A stretch of DNA of 52,422 nucleotides from contig JABFRV010000019.1 in assembly GCA_013140975.1 (NCBI GenBank), positions 1 to 52,422 on the forward strand, written 5' to 3'. The DNA comes from Saprospiraceae bacterium. Its GTDB lineage: Bacteria; Bacteroidota; Bacteroidia; Chitinophagales; Saprospiraceae. The position numbers were made by a program, and so were the translations under genes. Position 1 is the first letter of the stretch. Each line of letters opens with the position of its first letter. Of the stretch, positions 28,573 to 37,300 are shown one piece after another. The notes beneath the pieces are model-generated. The model was given only the letters and a program-made list of their open reading frames with translations. It had not been told where the DNA came from and ran no database searches.

Positions 28573-30849
28573 ATGCAAAATCTCGTTTACATCCTGCCCG
28601 TTTTTGGAGTGATTGGGCTTATTTATATGGCCTTTTTGTACTCATGGGTAACTAAGCAGGATCCCGGATCCGATAAAATGAAAGTTATATCTGATGCAAT
28701 CGCTGAAGGGGCAATGTCATTTCTCAAAGCAGAATATAGGGTCCTGGCCATATTTGTGGTTATAGCAGGTATCCTTTTAGGAATCTTAAGCACCCTGGTT
28801 CCATCAACGCACTGGCTCATAGTTGTTGCTTTTGTAATAGGCGCCTGTTTCTCTATTTTAGCCGGTTATATAGGTATGAAAATCGCTACCAAAGCGAATG
28901 TTCGAACAACTCAAGCCGCGAGAACCAGTCTTAGCAAAGCCTTGGAAGTGAGTTTTAAAGGTGGAACGGTCATGGGTCTTGGAGTTGCAGGATTGGCAGT
29001 TTTAGGTCTTAGTGCATTATTTGCATTGTTCTTTTATTATTTTATGGGTGGCCATTGGGGCCCAGCCATGATTAAAGGGAACAATTTAGAATCGTATCAG
29101 GCGATGAGCGTCATTCTTGAAGTACTTGCTGGTTTCTCTGTAGGCGCTGAATCGATTGCCTTATTTGCCCGAGTAGGAGGAGGTATTTATACTAAGGCTG
29201 CGGATGTTGGTGCTGATCTTGTAGGAAAAGTAGAAGCAGGTATCCCTGAAGATGACCCACGCAACCCCGCTACAATTGCTGATAACGTAGGTGATAATGT
29301 TGGTGATGTTGCTGGTATGGGAGCAGACCTTTTTGGATCTTATGTAGCGACAGTTCTAGCTGCTATGGTTTTAGGAAATTACGTAATCAGAGATATGGGA
29401 GGAAGTATTCCGGATTCTTTTCTAGGATTAGGCCCCATTCTTCTTCCAGTTGTTATTGCCGGAACAGGTATTATTTTCTCTATTATAGGAACTTGGTTTG
29501 TGAAGATTAAAAATGACAATGCCCGTGAAGCTCAGGTTCAATCAGCATTAAACTTTGGAAACTGGAGTTCAATAGGATTAACTGCTGTTGCATGTTACTT
29601 TTTAATTCATTGGATGTTACCTTCTAATATGAAGATGGATTTCTTTGGCCGTGGATTGATTGATGTTTCTCAAATGGATATATTTATTGCTGTAATTGTA
29701 GGACTAATTGTAGGTGGAGCCATTTCATGGATGACTGAAATGTTTACCGGATTAGGTACAGCAGCTGTAAATGATATTGTTAGAAAATCTGGAACAGGTG
29801 CTGCAACAAATATTATAGGCGGACTAAGTAATGGTATGTTGAGTACAGCAGGTCCTGTAATTTTATTTGCAATCGCAATTTATGTTTCCTATTCTTTCGC
29901 AGGATTTTATGGAGTTGCAATCGCAGCATCTGCAATGATGGCAACAACTGCAATGCAATTGGCAATAGATGCGTTTGGACCAATTGCTGATAATGCAGGA
30001 GGAATTGCAGAAATGAGTGAGTTGCCAAAAGAAGTAAGAAATAAAACAGATATTTTGGATTCTGTTGGTAATACTACTGCAGCAATTGGTAAAGGATTTG
30101 CTATTGCTTCTGCAGCATTAACTGCTTTAGGATTATTTGCTGCATATGTTACTTTTACAGGAATCGATGGAATAAATATTTTCAAAGCGGATGTACTTGC
30201 AGCATTATTTGTTGGTGGTATGATACCTGTAGTATTCTCAGCGCTATGTATGAGATCAGTAGGTAAAGCTGCAATGGATATGGTGAACGAAGTAAGAAGA
30301 CAATTCCGTGAAATACCAGGAATTATGGATGGTTCAGGAAAACCTGATTATAGTAAGTGTGTTGCAATTTCCACAAAAGCTGCTCTTCGAGAAATGATGC
30401 TTCCTGGGATTATTACAATTGCAATGCCAGTATTGATTGGATTTCTTATGGGTCCCGAAGCATTAGGATCTTATATGGCTGGTGTATGCGTAAGCGGAGT
30501 AGTTTGGGCAATTTTTCAAAACAATGCAGGGGGTGCATGGGACAATGCTAAAAAATCATTTGAAGCAGGAGTTGAGATTGATGGTACCACATATTTCAAA
30601 GGGTCAGAACCACATAAAGCTGCTGTTATTGGAGATACAGTTGGTGATCCATTTAAAGATACATCAGGTCCTTCTATGAATATCTTGATCAAGCTTACTT
30701 GTCTTGTTGGCTTAACCATTGCTCCAATATTAGGAGAAATGTATGGTAAGGGTCACGGGATGAAATCTGATGATGCTAAGAAAGAAATATTGATCGGAAA
30801 AAATATTGACTCTGAAGAAAATCAGAAATCAAATATTGGTATTCGGTAA
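28573..30849 (+). CDS. hppA: Membrane-bound, K+-dependent ion-pumping pyrophosphatase
   Basis: A 758-residue membrane pyrophosphatase that hydrolyses PPi and pumps H+ and/or Na+. The PPi/Mg site is intact: [20 protein letters not shown], then [18 protein letters not shown], and a late [18 protein letters not shown]. The [10 protein letters not shown] segment has A503 and G506, the combination of K+-dependent enzymes. The ion-gate glutamate is not at either common place (G255 in DLFGSY, A259 four residues later); instead transmembrane helix 5 has an unusual glutamate, E193, in [18 protein letters not shown]. From memory this fits the Flavobacterium-like H+-pumping subfamily. It probably recycles PPi energy into the membrane gradient. 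Strong promoter and terminator; monocistronic. Confidence 0.95.
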   Translation: MQNLVYILPVFGVIGLIYMAFLYSWVTKQDPGSDKMKVISDAIAEGAMSFLKAEYRVLAIFVVIAGILLGILSTLVPSTHWLIVVAFVIGACFSILAGYIGMKIATKANVRTTQAARTSLSKALEVSFKGGTVMGLGVAGLAVLGLSALFALFFYYFMGGHWGPAMIKGNNLESYQAMSVILEVLAGFSVGAESIALFARVGGGIYTKAADVGADLVGKVEAGIPEDDPRNPATIADNVGDNVGDVAGMGADLFGSYVATVLAAMVLGNYVIRDMGGSIPDSFLGLGPILLPVVIAGTGIIFSIIGTWFVKIKNDNAREAQVQSALNFGNWSSIGLTAVACYFLIHWMLPSNMKMDFFGRGLIDVSQMDIFIAVIVGLIVGGAISWMTEMFTGLGTAAVNDIVRKSGTGAATNIIGGLSNGMLSTAGPVILFAIAIYVSYSFAGFYGVAIAASAMMATTAMQLAIDAFGPIADNAGGIAEMSELPKEVRNKTDILDSVGNTTAAIGKGFAIASAALTALGLFAAYVTFTGIDGINIFKADVLAALFVGGMIPVVFSALCMRSVGKAAMDMVNEVRRQFREIPGIMDGSGKPDYSKCVAISTKAALREMMLPGIITIAMPVLIGFLMGPEALGSYMAGVCVSGVVWAIFQNNAGGAWDNAKKSFEAGVEIDGTTYFKGSEPHKAAVIGDTVGDPFKDTSGPSMNILIKLTCLVGLTIAPILGEMYGKGHGMKSDDAKKEILIGKNIDSEENQKSNIGIR

Positions 30850-30872
30850 AAAATAACACTTAATGCATTAAG

Positions 30873-30908
30873 AAAAAGCGAATTCTATGTGGGGTTCGCT
30901 TTTTTTTA
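30873..30908 (+). terminator. Rho-independent terminator after hppA
   Basis: AAAAAGCGAA (30873-30882) pairs with TTCGCTTTTT (30895-30904) over a 12-nt loop and is followed by a T-run to about 30907. It lies 24 nt past the stop. Confidence 0.85.
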
Positions 30909-31033
30909 TGTGTGACCAGCATTTTTCTTAAGTTCCTTAAATAATGAAGACATTTGATTATTCATTTCTTCCATTAATCTTATTAAATTCTCGTTACTGT
31001 TGTTATTAATGATAGGGTTTTGGTTTTCTATTC

Positions 31034-31393
31034 TTATTTAACTTTTAATAAATAATAGACTGATAATGAAATATAAGGCAATGTAGAAATTATCCCGGGA
31101 ATATTCTTACTAATTATTCCAATAAACAATAAAAGCAGGAACAATATGCCCACCCCAATGATTCCAATAATTACGATCTTCCGGTTATACCTAAAAAGAG
31201 AATATGTTAAAAGGATCTGACCAAATAATGGCAAAACTATAAATGGATGTAAAACAGAAACAGGATCTTGAAAAAGTTTATTTAAAATCTCTGCTTCTAT
31301 TTGGAATAAGAATCGGCGCATTGCTCCATTTCCCCACTCAAGGTAACCGATCATAGATGAAAAAATTAATGCAGAAATGATTATTCTTCTCAT
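31034..31393 (-). CDS. Small integral membrane protein, unknown
   Basis: A 119-residue protein with an N-terminal hydrophobic stretch and three further hydrophobic segments (about 45-65, 72-92, 97-115), so probably a four-helix membrane protein with a short polar N-terminal loop (EWGNGAMRRFLFQIEAEIL). I cannot name a family. ATG start; TACATTTG (31421-31414 on the minus strand) is a matching -7 box 20 nt upstream. It stands alone between the pyrophosphatase terminator and the kynurenine operon. Confidence 0.55.
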   Translation of the reverse strand: MRRIIISALIFSSMIGYLEWGNGAMRRFLFQIEAEILNKLFQDPVSVLHPFIVLPLFGQILLTYSLFRYNRKIVIIGIIGVGILFLLLLFIGIISKNIPGIISTLPYISLSVYYLLKVK

Positions 31394-31783
31394 GAAAAGA
31401 AAGTTAATTTATACAAATGTACTTTATTCAACTTAATTTCAGCTAGCTTAATGAGCTTTGTACTTATAAAATAGTTGATCAATAATAGGAGTACATAAAT
31501 CCGTTGGTAAAACTTTCACTTCATATCTAAGCCTTAATAAAAATAATTGCTCTTCTGTTTCATCAATGAATCATACAATGTTCTCTTTTTCATTTGTTTA
31601 TTCATTTGATTTAGAACATAAATACATTTAAGAATGCATGCCACTAAATAATCCAAATACTAAATAATTGCTATAAATTTTATGATTAAGTACGTAATTA
31701 TCTATAAATATTTATAATTATATATTATTACAATATTTAATATGTTTGGCGAAATTTTGCGTATGATTTCTTATCTTTGCTCA
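31394..31783. other. 390-nt intergenic region
   Basis: Very AT-rich. It holds the divergent promoter elements of the small membrane protein (TACATTTG at 31421-31414, minus) and of the kynurenine operon (TATCTTTG at 31772-31779, plus). No gene or RNA structure was recognised in between. Confidence 0.5.
31745..31779 (+). promoter_or_regulatory. Promoter of the kynurenine operon, abutting the start codon
   Basis: TTTG (31745-31748), 23 nt, TATCTTTG (31772-31779). The -7 box is perfect and ends 4 nt before the ATG at 31784, so the mRNA is probably leaderless. The 23-nt gap is at the upper end of the usual range, so the -33 element is less certain. Confidence 0.6.
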
Positions 31784-32206
31784 ATGGACGAAAAGATAAA
31801 ATCCACTGTACTTTCGAATAAAGCAACACCAAGGGGAAAATTTCCACATATACGTCGCGCCGGAGACTTCTTATTTGTATCTGGCACAAGTAGCCGCAGA
31901 CCCGATAATACTTTTGAAGGAGTTGAAGTAGATTCAATGGGCACCACAAATCTTGATATTCGAAAACAAACTACCGCCGTCATAGAAAATATTAAAGAAA
32001 TTCTCAATGCAGAAGGTGCATCTTTAAGTGACATTGTCGATGTTACAAGCTTTCTTGTAAATATGAACGACTTTGGTGGATACAATGAAGTTTATAATTC
32101 TTACTTCGATTATAATGGACCCACCCGCACAACCGTTGCTGTGCATCAATTACCACACCCACATTTATTAATTGAAATAAAAGTAACCGCATACAAACCG
32201 ATATGA
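31784..32206 (+). CDS. RidA-family protein, probable 2-aminomuconate deaminase
   Basis: A 140-residue protein of the YjgF/YER057c/UK114 (RidA) family. The stretch [20 protein letters not shown] followed by GTSSRRPDN is like that of 2-aminomuconate deaminases (NbaF/AmnD type) rather than generic RidA, and the neighbours fit: it would convert 2-aminomuconate to 2-oxo-hexenedioate downstream of the ACMS decarboxylase encoded two genes later. The start is taken as ATG 31784 ([12 protein letters not shown]), not the upstream ATG 31742, because a perfect TATCTTTG promoter box lies inside that extension. Its stop overlaps the next start by 4 nt (ATGA), indicating coupled translation. Confidence 0.8.
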   Translation: MDEKIKSTVLSNKATPRGKFPHIRRAGDFLFVSGTSSRRPDNTFEGVEVDSMGTTNLDIRKQTTAVIENIKEILNAEGASLSDIVDVTSFLVNMNDFGGYNEVYNSYFDYNGPTRTTVAVHQLPHPHLLIEIKVTAYKPI

Positions 32207-33303
32207 GTTCTGATAAAAAATATACTTCAATACACTATGCTACCTACCTTGAATTGCATAAACTTTTAGACGCACAGCATCCTCGCAGCAAAGAATTAGG
32301 CCAGGAAGCGCATGAAGAAACACTCTTTATTATCATACATCAGGTTTATGAACTGTGGTTCAAGCAGATGATTCACGAGATTGAATCGGTTATGACAATG
32401 TTCCGAACCAATAATGTTCATGAACGAAATATTGATGAGGCAGTATTACGATTGGAACGAGTGAATGAGATTCTAAAATTATTAATTCAACAAATTAATG
32501 TTTTGGAAACCATGACTCCAATTGACTTTTTAGAATTCAGGGCTTATTTATTTCCTGCATCCGGGTTTCAGAGTTTTCAGTTTCGATGTTTCGAAGTTAT
32601 GCTCGGCTTAAAATTGGAAAAGAGAATCGCATATACCTCTCACAAGTATTACAAAGAGTTTAGTCCTGAGGAACAACTTACGATTGAAGAATTAGAAAAA
32701 TCTTTAAGCCTCTTTGATCTGATTCAATCATGGTTAGAAAGAATGCCTTTTATTCACTTTGAAGGTTTTGAATTTAAATCCAAATACCTTCATGCAGTCG
32801 AAAATATGTTAAAGAAAGAATCAGATGCAATTATGCAGTCTGAATATCTGAATTCACATGAAAAAGAAATGCGTGCAAAAATGAATGGAGATGTAAGTAC
32901 TTTCTTTAAAAATATCTTCAACGAAGAATTTCATAATCAACAAATTTCTGAAGGCAAAGTAAGATTAAGTTATAATGCAAGTATTGCAGCTTTAATGATT
33001 CAGTTATATGGTACTGAACCTTTATTACAATTGCCTTGCAGATTATTGAATACCATTACAGAAATGGATGAGCTTTTAACCAACTGGCGTTACAGACATG
33101 CACAGATGGTTATGAGAATGTTGGGAAGAAAGACAGGAACCGGAGGCTCTTCAGGTCACGAATATCTTATGGAAACTGTTAAAAAACATCAGATATTTAT
33201 TGACTTTCATAATATTTCGACGTTGATGATACCTCGATCAGACATTCCCGAGTTGCCGGATGTATTAAAAAAAGAATTAGGCTTTTCATTTTCTCAAAAA
33301 TAA
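32203..33303 (+). CDS. Tryptophan 2,3-dioxygenase, long (animal-like) type
   Basis: A 366-residue haem enzyme that opens the indole ring of L-tryptophan to N-formylkynurenine. The distal base H46 lies in [15 protein letters not shown] and the haem-ligating H299 in [15 protein letters not shown], followed by [11 protein letters not shown]. The two histidines are 253 residues apart, essentially as in human TDO (H76 and H328) and unlike the short Xanthomonas enzyme (H55 and H240, 185 apart). The segment [20 protein letters not shown] also resembles animal TDO. It is the middle gene of a three-gene operon with coupled start. Other steps of the pathway (formamidase, monooxygenase, kynureninase, 3-HAO) must lie elsewhere. 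Confidence 0.92.
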   Translation: MSSDKKYTSIHYATYLELHKLLDAQHPRSKELGQEAHEETLFIIIHQVYELWFKQMIHEIESVMTMFRTNNVHERNIDEAVLRLERVNEILKLLIQQINVLETMTPIDFLEFRAYLFPASGFQSFQFRCFEVMLGLKLEKRIAYTSHKYYKEFSPEEQLTIEELEKSLSLFDLIQSWLERMPFIHFEGFEFKSKYLHAVENMLKKESDAIMQSEYLNSHEKEMRAKMNGDVSTFFKNIFNEEFHNQQISEGKVRLSYNASIAALMIQLYGTEPLLQLPCRLLNTITEMDELLTNWRYRHAQMVMRMLGRKTGTGGSSGHEYLMETVKKHQIFIDFHNISTLMIPRSDIPELPDVLKKELGFSFSQK

Positions 33304-33312
33304 ATTTAGAAA

Positions 33313-34308
33313 ATGAAAAAAATAGACATCCATACTCATATTCTTCCTGCAAATCTTCCGAGTTGGGTTGATAAATTTGGATATGGTGGTTTTGTACATC
33401 TGGATCACCATAAGAGTTGCAGTGCAAGGATGATGATAGGCGACAAATTTTTTCGGGAAATTGAAAGCAATTGTTGGGATCCTGTCGTTAGAATTCATGA
33501 TTGTGATCAATACAATATTACGCTTCAGGTATTAAGCACAATACCTGTTTTATTTTCCTATTGGGCCAAAGCAAATGATGCATATGATGTGAGCAGATTT
33601 CTTAATGATCATATTGCGACTGTCGTAAGAAATCATCCTGATCGATTCATAGGTTTAGGAACATTACCCATGCAAGATCCACAGCTCGCGATTCAGGAAA
33701 TGGAAAGGTGTGTAAATACTCTTGGGCTTGCGGGAATAGAAATCGGATCACATATCAATGATTGGAATCTCAATGATCCTGCGCTGCATGAATTTTATAA
33801 AGCTGCAGAGGAATTAGATGCCTGTCTTTTTGTACATCCCTGGGATATGGTTGGTAAAGAAAAAATGACAAAATACTGGCTACCTTGGTTAGTAGGAATG
33901 CCCGCAGAAACTTCTTTGGCAATATGCAGTATGATCTTTGGCGGAGTTTTTGAAAAGTATCCACGACTCAGAGTTGCATTCGCTCATGGTGGAGGAGCTT
34001 TTCCAGGATCTTACGGAAGAATTAAACACGGATTTGAAGTTAGGCCTGACCTATTGGCTATTGACAATCCGCATCATCCGGATAAATATCTTGGGAAATT
34101 CTGGGTTGATTCCTTAGTTCATGATAAAGATATGTTGGATAAATTAGTAAGTCTTTTCGGTATGGAAAAAATTGCTCTTGGCTCTGATTATCCGTTTCCG
34201 TTAGGAGAATTAAAACCTGGAAATCTTATTCATTCTTCTGGTTATAATGAAGATACGCTTTCCTGGTTAAATTATAGATCAGCTGAATCTTGGCTTGGTA
34301 TTGTATAA
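33313..34308 (+). CDS. 2-amino-3-carboxymuconate 6-semialdehyde decarboxylase (ACMSD)
   Basis: A 331-residue amidohydrolase-superfamily decarboxylase that removes CO2 from ACMS, the ring-cleavage product of 3-hydroxyanthranilate. Zinc-site and active-site elements are present: IDIHTHILP at the N terminus, the histidine in LFVHPWDM, the histidine in VAFAHGGGAFPGSYGR, and the aspartate in LGSDYPFPLGE. Length matches ACMSD from animals and Pseudomonas (NbaD). By removing ACMS it diverts flux from quinolinate/NAD synthesis to the catabolic 2-aminomuconate branch, whose next enzyme is the first gene of this operon. It starts 9 nt after the dioxygenase stop. Confidence 0.93.
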   Translation: MKKIDIHTHILPANLPSWVDKFGYGGFVHLDHHKSCSARMMIGDKFFREIESNCWDPVVRIHDCDQYNITLQVLSTIPVLFSYWAKANDAYDVSRFLNDHIATVVRNHPDRFIGLGTLPMQDPQLAIQEMERCVNTLGLAGIEIGSHINDWNLNDPALHEFYKAAEELDACLFVHPWDMVGKEKMTKYWLPWLVGMPAETSLAICSMIFGGVFEKYPRLRVAFAHGGGAFPGSYGRIKHGFEVRPDLLAIDNPHHPDKYLGKFWVDSLVHDKDMLDKLVSLFGMEKIALGSDYPFPLGELKPGNLIHSSGYNEDTLSWLNYRSAESWLGIV

Positions 34309-34368
34309 AAAAGAATTATGAGTTATGAATTACTAATGTAAAAATCATAACTCATAATTCTTAAAAAA
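34307..34368. terminator. Bidirectional terminator with an 18-bp perfect palindrome
   Basis: AAGAATTATGAGTTATGA (34311-34328) pairs perfectly with TCATAACTCATAATTCTT (34345-34362) across a 16-nt loop, flanked by A-runs on the left and right. It sits between the convergent ACMSD gene and the large gene ending at 34369 and can serve both strands. Confidence 0.75.
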
Positions 34369-37300
34369 TCAATCAAGTTTAATAAACTTTCTATGAATAC
34401 TTCCTCTGTTCTTTTCAGATATTTCTATGTTGTACATGCCTGAAGGAATATCCTGAGTATTAATTTCAATCAATGTTGAATTTCCAACAAGAAGATTTTT
34501 AACCACTTTACCATTGGTATTAATTACTCTAATAACTATATCGTTCTGCAATGTTGCATTTACCAGAACATTAATATAATCACGTGCTGGATTAGGATAG
34601 ATTTTTACCCAATCCGATTGGGTATCATTTTGTGTATTCGTAATACATACCCATCGATTGACAAATCCTTCACCGGCAGAATATAACTGACAAGACTGCA
34701 TTCCACATGAATCATAAGACTCGAGCGCCCAGGTTACTTTATTGGGATGGCCTGTTGTATTCCATTGTGTTCCTGACGAACGAGCAACTACATTAGCAGT
34801 GGCAGTTCCAATCTGATCATATTCCCCGGCTGCAAATAAACTTCCATTAAAGACAATAAAATCATTCACCGAATTGGTTGGATTAGGTACATCACCTTCA
34901 AGCAATGAAGAAAAGTTGGAGCCATTCCACTTTGAGATATGCTGAGTATTTGGAATTCCATCAGCATTTGAATAATGGCCTCCTAAAACTAGTTCGTTAT
35001 TCCATACTATAGAGGCTTCAACACCATGATTCAAAATATTATTCACCAATGTTATACCATTCGATGTAAGATTTGACCAATTACTTCCATTCCATCTTGC
35101 GATACAATTATAAGGGTTTCCAAAAAATGCTCCGGCGGCATACAGATCTCCACTATAAATTCGCAACGTAGACACAGGATATGGAATTCCTGTAGCGAAT
35201 GCACTTGCCCATGAACCGTTCCATAATGCTATATTATTTACAATAGAATTATTGCCGGTTAATGCAAATTGTCCACCAACAACCAAACCATTGGTTGTAT
35301 TTAATAATGCATAAACAAATGGTGCAGGATTAATTCCTGTCACCCCGCCTCCGACATTAGACCAACTCGTTCCATTCCACGCCGCAATATTATTTACAGG
35401 AACGGTACCGGCCATTGTAAATTGTCCGCCAACATATAACACTCCATTATGCACTGCCATCACTCTAACGGGTCCATTCAGTCCACCTCCGCTTAACGGA
35501 GACCAGCTTGTTCCATTCCATTCTGCAATATTGTTTATCGATTGATTAGCAAATGAAATAAATTGACCACCTGCATATAATTTACAATTATAAGATTTAA
35601 TATCGTAAACAATTCCGCCAGCTACATTCGCAATATTTTGCCAGGTTAGATTTCCTGAACAATTGTCATGATCACAAACCATACTTGTATCTGCGGGCTT
35701 GCAATCAAATGTCTTTGAAAATTGACAACTATCGTATTTACCATTATTAAAATAAAAGAACTTCAAAAGAACTGTATATACACTTGAACCTGTTACACAG
35801 AATGTTACAGGTTGTATATTTCCTTGTGGAAGAAATCCACTGTTATGTCCCACATTAAATGAATTTGGACTTTGATTGCCAATCGTAAAATTATTTGCCG
35901 GGATAACATTTGTAAAGTTACCTGAACTCAATTGTGCTGACATCGCTACTATACAATTAGCATTTGGGATAAATGTCTGAACTGAATGACAACAGATTCC
36001 AGGATTATTATTGGTCTGAATGATGTTTGCTAACAGTGAATCGCAGTTGCATGGCTTGTTCTCTTTAGGACAATCAAATGTTTGTGATTTGACGCAACGC
36101 TGTTCCTGCCCATTTTGATCTAAATAAAAATATTGTATTGTTATTGTATATAAAGTCGAACCCGTTACACAAAAACTCGCAGGGGTTATATTCCCGGCAG
36201 GAATAAACCCGGAGCTATGAGTAATTGCAAAAGCAGAATTACTTTGGCTTGTTGAAGTAAATCCTAATGCTGTTGAAATATTCGAAAAACTTCCTGCAGT
36301 TGTTGTTACAGCAATTTTCGAAAAGCAATTTGAAGAGCTTACCTGACTTGTAAAATTATAACAACATAATCCCGGATTAATACTTATAGGATTAATCTGT
36401 GTACTAACAGAATCACAACTGCAGATAGGGCCTGATTTAGGACAATCAAACAGCATGGATTCTATGCATCTTTGTTCAATTCCATTCTGATCCAAATAAA
36501 AGTATTGAACTGTAACAGTATATAATGATGCCCCACTTACACAAAAATTAGCAGGAGTAATAGTTCCTGCAGGTATATGACCTGACGTGTGCGTAATTGT
36601 AAAAGAATTGGAAGTCTGATTACTTGCCAGATAGTTCAGACCCATAGCTATATTATTAATACTTCCAGCATTCACACTTACTCCTATTTTGGTAAAACAT
36701 TTACCTGTTCCTACTGTACTTGTAAAATTATGACAACATTGACCCGGGCTTGTGGAAGTTTGATTTATTTGTGTATGTAAGGAATCACAAGAACAAGATG
36801 GTCCTGCTTTTGGGCAATCAAACGTCGAACTAAATACACATCGTTGCTCAAATCCATTCTGATCCAGATAAAAGTATTGAACCGTTATTGTATAGAAAGT
36901 TGCTCCAGTTACACAGAAATTTACAGGATTAATATTCCCCGCCGGAAGGTTACCTGAATTATGTGATACTGAAAATGAAGATGATGAATTGTTGATTATT
37001 GAATATCCTGTTACCGGAATAATATTTGTAAATGTACCCGCTGTTGTTGTAACACCAATTTTAGTAAAGCACTTATTATAGGGTATTGTTCCTAAAAAAT
37101 TATGGCAACACAATCCGAGTGTGTTGCTGTTTTGAAATATTTGATTATCGAGACTATCGCAACTACAAGCTGGTGGAATCTGACATTCGCGAATTATCTT
37201 TTGTTCGCAATCCGGAATAAGCTGTCCATTATTATCATAATAATCTATTGTAAATGTTAGCGGGTTATTAAAGTTACTCATACAGAATCTTCCAGGATTA

